Source: Betaproteobacteria bacterium (GTDB lineage: Bacteria; Pseudomonadota; Gammaproteobacteria; Burkholderiales; Casimicrobiaceae). Taken from it: a stretch of 15,772 nt of DNA. The position numbers and the translations under genes are program-made. The stretch is taken from the NCBI GenBank assembly GCA_025355395.1, contig JANXZT010000107.1, positions 1 to 15,772 on the forward strand, given 5' to 3'. Shown here one piece after another: positions 1 to 7,261 of the stretch (its first letter is position 1; every line of letters starts with the position of its first letter). The notes beneath the pieces were generated by a model that had not been told where the DNA came from, made no database searches, and worked only from the letters and a program-made list of their open reading frames with translations.

Positions 1-133
1 GGAAAACGGATCAATTGATGCCATTATCTATCAGGTGGGATTACAATTGAATCATGGTCGGCCCGGTCGCTGCGCCGCCACCCCATTTGGGGGGACCGCG
101 GCGGGGCACCGGCGTCAAAAAGGAGATTCCAGA

Positions 134-556
134 ATGAAAAGAACAGCCTCGGCAGTATGGAACGGCACACTGAAGGAAGGTAAGGGTCTCATCTCCAGCC
201 AAAGCGGCGTGCTTGCCGATACCCCGTATTCGTTCGGTACGCGCTTTGCCGAAGAGCGCGGCACCAACCCCGAAGAACTGATCGCGGCGGCGCATGCCGG
301 ATGTTTTTCCATGGCGCTCTCGGGACAACTCGGTGCTGCCGGCATGACCGCGGAGCGCATCGATACCAAGGCAACGGTGATGATGGACAAGACCGACGAC
401 GGATTCACCATCACCGCGGTGCATCTCGACGTTGCCGTGAAAGTCCCCGGCGCCAGTGCCGATGCCGTCCGGGCAGCCGCCAACAAGGCGAAAGAAGGCT
501 GCCCCGTCTCGCGGGTGCTCAATGCCACCATCACGATGGAAGCGCGCGTCGAATGA
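134..556 (+). CDS. OsmC/Ohr-family peroxiredoxin
   Basis: A 140-residue protein of the OsmC family, thiol-dependent peroxidases that reduce organic hydroperoxides in the cytoplasm. Both redox cysteines are visible: Cys57 in the AHAGCFSMAL segment that begins the long helix, and Cys123 in the EGCPVSRV segment. The NPEELIAAAHAGCF block is the family hallmark and the length is normal for an OsmC monomer. The ATG at 134 is chosen because a purine-rich AAAAAGGAG site lies just upstream and the family match begins there; an in-frame ATG at 35 would add about 33 non-conserved residues. The next gene starts 25 bases downstream on the same strand, so the two are probably co-transcribed. The spacing and sequence fit OsmC better than Ohr, but no substrate can be assigned. 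Confidence 0.93.
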   Translation: MKRTASAVWNGTLKEGKGLISSQSGVLADTPYSFGTRFAEERGTNPEELIAAAHAGCFSMALSGQLGAAGMTAERIDTKATVMMDKTDDGFTITAVHLDVAVKVPGASADAVRAAANKAKEGCPVSRVLNATITMEARVE

Positions 557-581
557 TGTCGATGCTGACCGGTGTGCGCGC

Positions 582-1631
582 GTGAAACTTTCGGTGCTCG
601 ATCAGTCGACGGCGGCCAAGGGCCGTCCCGAAGCGGACGCGATTGCCGAGTCGCTGGCGCTCGCGCGCCACTGTGATGCCTTGGGCTATCACCGGTATTG
701 GGTGTCCGAGCATCACAACAGCGAAAGCATCGTCGGCACCGCGCCTGAAGTGCTGATGGCGGCGATCGCGGCCACCACGCCGCGCATCCGGGTGGGGAGC
801 GCCGGGGTCATGCTGCCGCATTATTCGGCATTGAAGGTTGCCGAGCAATTCCGGGTGCTCGAGGCGATTGCGCCAGGCCGGATCGATCTTGGTGTGGGCC
901 GCGCACCCGGGTCCGATCGCATGACGGCGTTCGCACTCAACCCCGACGCCGCCAGCGCGGCGGAGCGTTTTCCGCAACAGGTTCTCGACCTGCAAAGCTG
1001 GCTATCCGGCAGCGGCCTGCCGGAGGGACATCCGTTTCGATCGGTCGTAGCGCATCCCGCCGGCCCCACGCTACCGCAACTGTGGATACTGGGGAGCTCC
1101 GATTACGGCGCCAGGCTGGCGGCGCACTTCGGGTTGCCGTACGCATTCGCCTATTTTTTCAGCGAGGGGCGCGGGGTCGAAGAAGCGCTGCATCTGTATC
1201 GTGCCAACTATCGTCCGAGCCCGCGCTGCCCACGCCCCCACGCCACGATTTGCGTCTGGGCGCTCGCGGCGGACACCGAGGCCGAGGCGCGGCGCCTGCT
1301 GATGACACGCGAGCATTGGCGCGTCGGATTTGAAAAAGGATTGCGCATGCCGCTGATCGCGCCCGAAGAAGCGGCAGCGCACCCGTATACGGAGGAGGAC
1401 CGCATGCGGATCGACGCGATACGGCGCAAGGCGATCGTTGGCACGGCCGGCCAGGTGGCCGCACGGCTCACCGAGCTCGCGCAACGGCTCGCACTCGAGG
1501 AGCTCGTGGTGGTTACGTGGACCTTTGATCCAGTGGCTCGCCGCCGCTCGTACGAGCTCATCGCCGAGGCGTTTGCGCTGACCCCGGCTGGCGAGCAGCG
1601 GGATCGCGCCGGGGCGGCTCCGGCACCGTGA
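582..1631 (+). CDS. LLM-class flavin-dependent oxidoreductase (luciferase-like)
   Basis: A 349-residue TIM-barrel flavoprotein of the bacterial luciferase-like superfamily, closest in pattern to the 'group 1' subfamily that includes E. coli YhbW. Such enzymes use reduced FMN or F420; the substrate here is unknown. Visible marks are the N-terminal strand KLSVLDQS, the YRYWVSEHHN-like segment (HRYWVSEHHNSES), the VGSAGVMLPHYSALKVAEQF block and the LGVGRAPGSD loop. Near the C-terminus the IVGTAGQVAARL segment is the usual family element. The GTG at 582 is chosen because homology begins at the second residue; residues encoded upstream in frame are an antisense-like shadow of osmC. No strong ribosome site precedes it, so translation may be coupled to osmC, which ends 25 bases earlier. 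The C-terminal ~15 residues are Ala/Pro-rich and probably disordered. Confidence 0.9.
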   Translation: MKLSVLDQSTAAKGRPEADAIAESLALARHCDALGYHRYWVSEHHNSESIVGTAPEVLMAAIAATTPRIRVGSAGVMLPHYSALKVAEQFRVLEAIAPGRIDLGVGRAPGSDRMTAFALNPDAASAAERFPQQVLDLQSWLSGSGLPEGHPFRSVVAHPAGPTLPQLWILGSSDYGARLAAHFGLPYAFAYFFSEGRGVEEALHLYRANYRPSPRCPRPHATICVWALAADTEAEARRLLMTREHWRVGFEKGLRMPLIAPEEAAAHPYTEEDRMRIDAIRRKAIVGTAGQVAARLTELAQRLALEELVVVTWTFDPVARRRSYELIAEAFALTPAGEQRDRAGAAPAP

Positions 1632-1969
1632 AGGTTCGCATCTGCCTATTTCGGATACGCACGGTCTCTTGCGTTGCGGCGTTGCGTAGCAGTGATTGCA
1701 TTGTGCATCGGCGATGGCAGCGTCAATGCAACGATTGAAGCGCTCGCGGTGAACGGTCCGGTAGTTCATCAGTCATAAGCTTATGGCATCGCGTGTGCTA
1801 ATTAGTTGATCGGATGCGCAACTCGCTCTCGCCAACGCTTCAACGCAAGCCTACAATTACCTCCCGAGGCCGAACAAATTCATGGTGCAGTGCGCAAAAA
1901 AAGCGTGTCATGCATCGGTGCTATCGAATGAATGCAGGCCTTAACGGTGGACCCAATGGGGGAGCGATC
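1632..1969. other. Intergenic gap with two palindromes
   Basis: No convincing coding sequence was seen here. The gap contains a perfect 12-base palindrome CATAAGCTTATG at 1774-1785 and a perfect 8-base palindrome CTAATTAG at 1798-1805. Both lie about 165-195 bases upstream of the small gene starting at 1970. They could be operator half-site pairs, but no matching promoter hexamers were identified. A weak 6-base inverted pair (TTGCAT near 1696, ATGCAA near 1727) is also present and may be chance. Confidence 0.35.
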
Positions 1970-2326
1970 ATGCCGTACAAGCCTCTCACTCCGAGCACAA
2001 GCGCCAAGCAATGCGACGATGCGATAAAGGCCTTTCTGGACCGCCACATGGGCGTTGTGCATTGCGATGACATCGGGCCGCTTTTCGGCCAGTTGAGCAC
2101 GCTTTGCACCGCAACGCGCGCCGATTCGGTCACCCGGCGGTATTGGACCCTAGCAATCAGCGTGGCGTTGGCCGACGACCCACGCACAACGCGTGCAGGC
2201 GAGCGCTCGCGGTGGACACGCGTGGTGGTGGCTGCCCTGCCACGCGTGGCGGTTAAACGCGAGCCACACCTTATCGCCATGAGAGCGCAAAAGCGCTCGC
2301 GAAGCGCTCGCCGGCAAGCGCGCTGA
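1970..2326 (+). CDS. Hypothetical small protein
   Basis: An open frame of 118 codons starting at an ATG preceded by GGGGGAG with about five bases of spacing, a good ribosome site. I do not recognise the family. The first ~75 residues look protein-like: mixed helix-forming sequence with FLDRHMGVVHC and IGPLFGQLSTLC segments, and three cysteines near positions 20, 37 and 49. The last ~45 residues are strongly Arg-rich and of low complexity, which may mean that the true gene is degraded at its 3' end or that the frame is fortuitous. The frame continues upstream to an ATG at 1814 without a better start. It stands alone between the flavin oxidoreductase and the decayed binding-protein array. Existence of the gene is uncertain. 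Confidence 0.4.
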   Translation: MPYKPLTPSTSAKQCDDAIKAFLDRHMGVVHCDDIGPLFGQLSTLCTATRADSVTRRYWTLAISVALADDPRTTRAGERSRWTRVVVAALPRVAVKREPHLIAMRAQKRSRSARRQAR

Positions 2327-2479
2327 GCCGAGGAAAAAGTTTTTGGCCATGCATGCGCAGTTCGCACATGCGCGCGAAGGGCTGTTCCAGCGTTCCCATC
2401 GCCCTGGTGATCAGCACCGGCGCGCCAAGGCATCAAGTCACTGGCAGTCCGTTGAAAAGCTCAGATATTTTTGTCTTTG

Positions 2480-2554
2480 TTACTGATGCGAACAAGTATT
2501 TCTGGAGGTACGAGGTGCGCCATTACCACCACTGATGAACGTCCGCCGAGCCAT
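2480..2554 (-). pseudogene. 5' remnant of a further PF04392 binding-protein gene
   Basis: On the minus strand, directly after the intact binding-protein gene, the stop TGA overlaps an ATG in the string TGATG. The new frame reads MARRTFISGG and then loses family similarity, ending at a TAA after 24 codons. MxRRTFIS is the standard twin-Arg-like N-terminus of PF04392 binding proteins and matches the intact neighbour's MDRRSFIS. The arrangement copies the junction at the other end of the intact gene. The nucleotide pattern suggests an early indel followed by loss of the rest of the gene. What remains is a head only, so it is almost certainly non-functional. Confidence 0.6.
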
Positions 2555-3537
2555 CACCGAATCACCTCGTCCGCGCGCAGCAGCAGCGACTGCGGGACGG
2601 TGAGCCCGAGCGCTTTGGCGGTCTTGAGGTTGACGAGCAAGTAATATCTTGTAGGTTGCTCTACTGGCAGGTCGCTGGGCTTGGAGAGCTTGAGAATCCT
2701 GTCGACGTAGACCGCCGCCCGCCGAAAGTTGTCATCGAAGTTCGGTCCGTATGACATCAAGCCTCCGTCCCGGACCAGGAACCCAGATTCGTACATGGCA
2801 GGGATGCTGTGTGCTCCTGCAAAGTCAAGGATCCGCTTTCGGTTGAGGACAGTGAGCGCGTCCGTGACGAGCAGGAGTGCGTCGGGACGCTCCCGGGTCA
2901 TCGCGGAAAAGGCGAGCTCGAAATCCTCGGGTTCGCGCACGCCGAGCGGCTGAACCGTTACGCGCAGGACGCGCGCAGCTCGCTCGATCTCTCCGTAGCG
3001 CAGCGTCATCCCCCGATCATCTGCGTTCCAGAGTACCGCCACATGCTCAGCACTCGGTACCACTTCCTTGAGCAGCTGGAGGCGCTTTGCGCTCAACTCG
3101 ATGGCCTGATCGCTAATCCCGGTGACGTTTCCCCCCGGCCGGGAGAGGCTTGCGACCAACCCGATGCCCACCGGGTCGCCGGCACCGGCGAACACGATCG
3201 GAATGATCGAGGTCGCTGCCTTTCCGGCCTCAGACGCTTTCCCCCCGAACGTCACGATGAGATCGACCTTCAGTCCGACCAGCTCAGCGGCCAGCGCAGG
3301 CAGTCGATCGCTCTTGGCTTCAGCCCACCGGCTCGCGTAGATGACGTTCCGCCCGTCCACGTACCCGAGCTCCTGGAGAGCCTGCCGTAGCGCGGCGGGT
3401 GGAGCGCCATCCGATGTACGAGCGCCGCCTGCCAGGTAGCCGATACGCCAAACCTTCCCCGTCTGCTGCGCCTCGGCGGCGAGAGGCGCGGCGAGAAGTT
3501 CGCCCGCGACCGTACTAATGAAGCTCCGTCGGTCCAT
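2554..3537 (-). CDS. ABC transporter substrate-binding protein, PF04392 type
   Basis: A 327-residue periplasmic solute-binding protein of the ABC_sub_bind (PF04392, TrpX-like) family, a normal full length. Residues 1-23 form an export signal beginning MDRRSF with a cleavage region near AAEAQQ. The mature part shows the family string KVWRIGYL, the DLIVTFGGKASEAGKAAT segment, IPIVFAGAGDPVGIGLVASL followed by RPGGNVTG, and the C-terminal VPQSLLLRADEVIR. The ATG at 3537 is chosen because it begins the signal peptide and overlaps the stop of the chimeric upstream frame (TGATG); upstream codons in this frame are a shadow of that remnant. No permease or ATPase of this system lies nearby, so it is an orphan component. 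Ligand unknown. Confidence 0.9.
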   Translation of the reverse strand: MDRRSFISTVAGELLAAPLAAEAQQTGKVWRIGYLAGGARTSDGAPPAALRQALQELGYVDGRNVIYASRWAEAKSDRLPALAAELVGLKVDLIVTFGGKASEAGKAATSIIPIVFAGAGDPVGIGLVASLSRPGGNVTGISDQAIELSAKRLQLLKEVVPSAEHVAVLWNADDRGMTLRYGEIERAARVLRVTVQPLGVREPEDFELAFSAMTRERPDALLLVTDALTVLNRKRILDFAGAHSIPAMYESGFLVRDGGLMSYGPNFDDNFRRAAVYVDRILKLSKPSDLPVEQPTRYYLLVNLKTAKALGLTVPQSLLLRADEVIR

Positions 3538-3704
3538 CACTGGATCACTTCGTCCGCGCGCAGCAGCAGTGACTGGGGAATCGTGGCTTTGAGCGCGGCG
3601 TTCACACGGTTGCGAATCGGCCGCATCGGATGCGCCGCCGGCAAGTAGTCGTTCAGCCGCTTCACCGAGAACATGCTTTCTTGCAACACATCGGCTCCAC
3701 GCAT
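3537..3704 (-). pseudogene. Chimeric frame: transposase N-terminus fused to a binding-protein C-terminus
   Basis: A 55-codon open frame joining two unrelated gene pieces. Residues 1-39, beginning MRGADVLQESMFS and containing LPAAHPMRPIRNRVNAALK, match the N-terminus of IS5/IS1182-type transposases (the HPLRPIR element). Residues 40-55, ATIPQSLLLRADEVIQ, are the conserved C-terminus of a PF04392 binding protein, nearly identical to the tail of the intact gene downstream. The join is near 3585-3588. The stop overlaps the next gene's ATG (TGATG). The simplest reading is that an IS inserted in or near an upstream paralogue and a deletion then removed most of both. A transposase promoter and an IS end remain upstream. 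It may still be transcribed and translated, but no function is expected. Confidence 0.7.
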
Positions 3705-3792
3705 CCCCGTTCCCCAGCATCTCCAGTACTTTTATCTTCTACGCTATCTCCGCGTCAACGTGCAACGAAAGCGTGAGAATTTCAACAAACTG
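3586..3792 (-). mobile_element. Truncated IS5/IS1182-like element (one end plus transposase start)
   Basis: The fragment begins next to the stop of the alcohol dehydrogenase gene. On the minus strand the end reads CAGTTTGTTGAAATTCTC, which resembles the common IS5/IS1182 terminus (a CTAGCAG... TGTTGAAA pattern). It continues through a promoter and a GGGGAA-type ribosome site into the first 39 transposase codons. The element stops abruptly near 3586, where binding-protein sequence begins; the other end, the catalytic DDE region and any target duplication are missing. The family call comes from the N-terminal motif and terminus pattern only. Confidence 0.55.
3731..3758 (-). promoter_or_regulatory. 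Probable sigma-70 promoter of the IS remnant
   Basis: On the minus strand TTGACG (3758-3753) is followed after 16 bases by GATAAA (3736-3731). The start codon of the transposase remnant lies about 27 bases downstream. The promoter would fire into the chimeric frame and on into the intact binding-protein gene, so the IS may now supply transcription for that gene. Confidence 0.45.
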
Positions 3793-4962
3793 CTAGGGCT
3801 TCAGGACCACCTTGATGCAATCGTGTTCCTTGTTCCGCAACATGGCGTACCCTTGCGGGGCGTCGTCGAGGCGCATGCGATGGGTGATCACGAAACCGGG
3901 ATCGATTTCCCCGCGCTCGATGCGCTCGAGCAACGGACGCATATACCGATGCACGTGGGTCTGGCCGGTCTTGATCGTGAGTGAGCGGTTCATGAGCGAG
4001 CCGAGCGGAAACTTGTCCACGAAGCCACCGTAGACGCCGGGTATCGACACGATCCCGCCATTGCGGCACGCCATGATGGCTTGGCGGAGCGCCGCCGGCC
4101 GGTCGGATTCGAGCCGCGTCAACTGCTTCACCTTGTCATAGGCGCCCATCACGCCGTGCGAATGCGCCTCCATGGCCACTGCGTCGATGCACGCGTCCGG
4201 ACCGCGCCCTCCCGTCATATCCTTCAGCGCATCGAGCACATTCACTTGTTCGTAGTTCATGACCTCTGCACCGCCCTGATCGCGCGCCATTCGCAACCGC
4301 TCCGGGAAACGATCGATGGCAATCACCCGCTCGGCGCCCAGCAGGAACGCGCTCTTGATGGCAAATTGCCCGACCGGACCGCAGCCCCAGACCGCAACGG
4401 TGTCTCCGGCCTTGATATTGCAGTTCTCGGCGGCCATCCATCCGGTGGGGAGAATGTCGGAGAGGAAGAGGACCTGCTCGTCGGTAAGCGCGTTCTCGAT
4501 CTTGAGAGGGCCGACGTCGGCGAAGGGCACGCGCGCGTATTCCGCTTGTCCACCCGCATAGCCTCCGGTCAGGTGCGAATAACCGAAAATCCCGCAGGGT
4601 GAGTGGCCCCACAGCTTTTCCGCCATCCACGCATTTGGATTCGAGTTTTCGCACAACGAATACAACTCTTCCTTGCAAAAGTAACAATTGCCGCAGGCGA
4701 TGGGAAAGGGTACGACCACCCGGTCCCCCACCTTCAGGTTCTTCACAGCAGAGCCGACTTCGACGATCTGGCCCATGAATTCGTGACCGAGGATGTCGCC
4801 AGCGGCCATGCTCGGGATATGCCCGTTGTAGAGGTGCAGATCGGACCCGCATATCGCCGTCGACGAGATCTTCACGATCGCGTCGCGCGGATTGAGGATC
4901 TTCGGGTCGGGCACCGTTTCCACGCGCACGTCGCACGCGCCGTACCAGCACGTCGCTTTCAT
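3793..4962 (-). CDS. Zinc-dependent alcohol dehydrogenase, formaldehyde-dehydrogenase-like
   Basis: A 389-residue medium-chain dehydrogenase of the group containing Pseudomonas putida formaldehyde dehydrogenase. Catalytic zinc ligands are visible as Cys38 (AICGSD), His60-Glu61 (GHE) and Asp169 (LSDILPTGW). Four structural-zinc cysteines are Cys90, Cys93, Cys96 and Cys104. The nucleotide-binding loop is GCGPVGQ at 193-199, with an acidic Asp217 after the second strand suggesting NAD rather than NADP. The C-terminus CIKVVLKP is intact. The ATG at 4962 overlaps the stop of the upstream SRPBCC gene by four bases (ATGA), indicating translational coupling; further upstream codons in this frame are a shadow of that gene. 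Likely an oxidoreductase of aldehydes or alcohols in the cytoplasm; exact substrate not determined. An IS remnant abuts its stop codon. Confidence 0.92.
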   Translation of the reverse strand: MKATCWYGACDVRVETVPDPKILNPRDAIVKISSTAICGSDLHLYNGHIPSMAAGDILGHEFMGQIVEVGSAVKNLKVGDRVVVPFPIACGNCYFCKEELYSLCENSNPNAWMAEKLWGHSPCGIFGYSHLTGGYAGGQAEYARVPFADVGPLKIENALTDEQVLFLSDILPTGWMAAENCNIKAGDTVAVWGCGPVGQFAIKSAFLLGAERVIAIDRFPERLRMARDQGGAEVMNYEQVNVLDALKDMTGGRGPDACIDAVAMEAHSHGVMGAYDKVKQLTRLESDRPAALRQAIMACRNGGIVSIPGVYGGFVDKFPLGSLMNRSLTIKTGQTHVHRYMRPLLERIERGEIDPGFVITHRMRLDDAPQGYAMLRNKEHDCIKVVLKP

Positions 4963-6020
4963 TCGACGCGTCGCTTCCAGAGCAGGCTCAAGACGGCGCC
5001 GCGGCGCCCGGCCGGCTGGCCTTCGGTCGTGGGAATTTCTCCGGTCTCGATCAATTGCTTGAACCGGCGCAGGTCGTCGTGTACCCGCTGTTGCGGTTCT
5101 TCGCCGGTCAGCTTGGCAGCGATCGTACCCGTCCTGCCGGCCGGAGGCGCATAGCTCATCTCGACACTGACGATCGTGCCGCGGCCGCCAGGGGCTGGCT
5201 CGAAACGCACGCAGCCACGATTGTCGATGGCAGCACCTGGCAACGATTCCCAGGCCAGCATCCGGTTGGTTTCGTCCGCCGTGATCTTCGAATCCCATTC
5301 GACGGTCGTGCCGCCGGGCGCCTTGACTCGCCAATGCGATTGCCCGCCGCCCGTCTCCTGCACCGATTCCACATAGCGCATGAACCGTGGGAAGCTCTCG
5401 ACATTTCGCCACAGCCTATAACACTCTTCGGGCGACGCGGTGACGGTGACCCTCTCACGCAGCGGTTGCTGCGATCCGCTGTCGCTGCCACTCGCACCGT
5501 GGCGGCTCAATTGCCGGTTGCAATAAATATCGAGTGCCGCAACGCCCGCAACGGCGGCCGTCGCCGCCACCAGCCGCCCGCGGTGGCTTCGTCCGGAATT
5601 TATCGCCACGCCAAGGAGTGCGAGGTCCACCGCGTCACCGGCGACGCGGGACCAGAGCCGCTCGGGTTGTTGCGGTTGGGTGATGATGCCGATGCCGCTC
5701 GCGATCTCGCGCAAGCCCACGGCGCGCATGAAGCCCGGATGGCGATCGAAGCCGATGGCCTTGCCGAGTTGCCGCGGGGCCATCACTTCCGCAACGCCGA
5801 GCGCCACGCGGAACCAGCCGAGCGCCTGTGCCAGACGCTTCTCATCGATATTTTTCAGGCTGTCGGCGACGCTCGACGCAAGACGTTCCGGCTGCGTTCC
5901 GTTGCCACCGCCATCGTTGGCGCTGCGTCGACCGCTGCGTACAACCCGCGGCTCGGCGCGATTGCTGCCACGCAAGCTCGGTGGCAGACCCTGCTGCGAT
6001 TCCTGCATGCTGTCTTCCAT
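4959..6020 (-). CDS. SRPBCC-domain protein with N-terminal membrane region
   Basis: A 353-residue protein. Residues 1-45 are polar and probably disordered. Residues 60-170 contain hydrophobic helices at about 66-80, 100-115, 128-141 and 150-166, with the motif RAVGLREIASGIGI, a segment often seen next to polyketide-cyclase-type domains. Residues 188-325 form a START/SRPBCC (cyclase/dehydrase-like) domain with RERVTVTASPEECYRLWRN, FPRFMRYVESV and the W-containing strand WRVKAPGG. The start at 6020 has AAGGA six bases upstream. A second ATG at 6008 is possible. It is first in a two-gene unit with the zinc alcohol dehydrogenase (ATGA overlap). Ligand and role are unknown; a lipid or hydrophobic-molecule binding function at the membrane is inference. 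Confidence 0.85.
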   Translation of the reverse strand: MEDSMQESQQGLPPSLRGSNRAEPRVVRSGRRSANDGGGNGTQPERLASSVADSLKNIDEKRLAQALGWFRVALGVAEVMAPRQLGKAIGFDRHPGFMRAVGLREIASGIGIITQPQQPERLWSRVAGDAVDLALLGVAINSGRSHRGRLVAATAAVAGVAALDIYCNRQLSRHGASGSDSGSQQPLRERVTVTASPEECYRLWRNVESFPRFMRYVESVQETGGGQSHWRVKAPGGTTVEWDSKITADETNRMLAWESLPGAAIDNRGCVRFEPAPGGRGTIVSVEMSYAPPAGRTGTIAAKLTGEEPQQRVHDDLRRFKQLIETGEIPTTEGQPAGRRGAVLSLLWKRRVE

Positions 6021-6217
6021 CGCTTGTCCTTAAAATTTGGTGCTGTTGCAACCGTATGTTCGCGGTGGCTTTATCGACCTCCGCGCGGAAGTGCCAACGC
6101 CATCACCCCTCATCGACTGCGCAAATCAGCGGCGGTTCCAACGCCATGGCCGCACCACTCCCGCGAGGATGGTCAACTATTCAGGAATGAAATTTTTACC
6201 GCAGGCGTTGCACCCAC

Positions 6218-7144
6218 CTACCCGGGCGCGACCACCGGCAGCGACCCAGGTCGGTCGCGCATTCGCTGCAGCAACATTACAAGGCCGAGGATCAAAAGCG
6301 CCGGAATGAACAACCATTCCTTGGCCGGTCGGTCGCGCTCGACCTCGATGCCGGTGATCCGGAAGCCCTGCTCGAAGCCGGCCTTGGCGGCCGGACTGCG
6401 CAACGCGACGGACATGACCTGCACGTCCGCGGAGCTTGCCAGTGTCGTGAGCCCCGACTTGGCGATGCGCTGCGCTGCGGTGCCTTCGCTGTCGAGGGGC
6501 AGCAACACCGTCTTGCGTATCTCCTTGCCTTCCATGCTGGTGCCCTCGAGGCGCAGCCGCAGGCCGCCATCGCGCGGCGTGCCGTCAGCGCGGGCCGTGA
6601 GGCTCGAAGGCGGCACTACCTCGAACCGCGGCTCGACCATGTCAAGCCAGAAGCCCGGCCGCAACAAGGTGAATGTCACGAGCAGCAATACCACCGATTC
6701 GTACCAGCGACTGCGGGTGAGAAACCAGCCCTGCGTCGCGGCGGCGAACACGAGCATCGCGGTGATCGCCGCGACAATCACCAGAATGAGATGCGGCAGG
6801 GTGTAGACGCCGATCAGGAGGAGCTCGGTGTTGAAGATGAACATGAAAGGCAATATCCCCGTCCTAATGCTGTACCAGAACGCCGTCGCGCCGGTTTTCA
6901 GGAAATCACCCTGGGAAATCGCGGCGGCCGCGAACACTGCGAGACCTACCGGCGGCGTGACGTCGGCCATCAATCCGAAATAGAAGACAAACATGTGCAC
7001 GGCGACCAGCGGCACCACCAGCCCGGACTGTGCACCGAGCTCGACCACGACCGGTGCCATCAGTGTCGAGACCACGATGTAGCTGGCGGTTGTGGGCATG
7101 CCCATGCCCAGAATCAGGCAGATGACGGCGACCAGCACCAGCAT
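6218..7144 (-). pseudogene. 3' fragment of a TRAP transporter fused permease (DctM/DUF3394 type)
   Basis: A 308-codon frame that is the C-terminal part of a fused TRAP permease (DctQM). It begins at LVLVAVICLILGMGMPTTA, a segment deep inside the DctM domain of intact members, and continues with the conserved MFVFYFGLMADVTPPVGLA block, further membrane segments and a C-terminal extracytoplasmic region of the DUF3394 type ending in a last membrane helix. Intact members with this extension are usually well over 800 residues, so roughly the first two thirds are missing. The ATG at 7144 is simply the first Met in the fragment; no ribosome site supports it. Upstream of it, codons show no TRAP similarity. 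It lies head to head with another TRAP fragment. The substrate would have been an organic acid or similar; the small subunit and binding protein are not present. Confidence 0.75.
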
Positions 7145-7261
7145 GCCAAACCATGGTCCGGTTGGCGTGCGCGCTCGACTTTGCCGAGTACGACGACCTG
7201 CGCGATGTCTTCATCCGCCGCGTGGACGCGGCGGCCACCGCCCATGCCCCACGCGCCCAGC
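7145..7261. other. Junction segment between two head-to-head TRAP fragments
   Basis: About 117 bases with no recognisable similarity to TRAP permeases in any frame. It contains a perfect hairpin at 7215-7234, CCGCCGCGT and ACGCGGCGG around a two-base centre. A short frame from an ATG at 7153 on the plus strand is open across the segment, but I do not recognise it. This is where both genes lost their 5' parts, so it marks a rearrangement, a large deletion or a misassembly. Confidence 0.5.

Noticed and set aside
15..47. Promoter for the OsmC gene (TTGATG ... TACAAT)
   Set aside because: The spacer is 21 bases, too long for a normal sigma-70 promoter, and the match could be chance.
73..103. Terminator or regulatory hairpin upstream of the OsmC gene
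   Set aside because: CGCCGC/GCGGCG with an inner CCCC-ATTT-GGGG can pair, but the outer arms are offset by unequal bulges and no T tract follows.
4963..5412. N-terminal extension of the zinc alcohol dehydrogenase frame by about 150 codons
   Set aside because: The extension lies wholly inside the SRPBCC gene in another frame, has no family similarity and is Arg-rich in the manner of GC-rich shadow frames; the conserved MKATCWYG start is at 4962 with an ATGA overlap.
5055..6806. 583-codon plus-strand open frame antisense to the SRPBCC gene and TRAP fragment
   Set aside because: It is opposite two well-supported minus-strand genes, crosses their intergenic gap, and its translation has low-complexity Arg/Ala composition with no recognisable domain.
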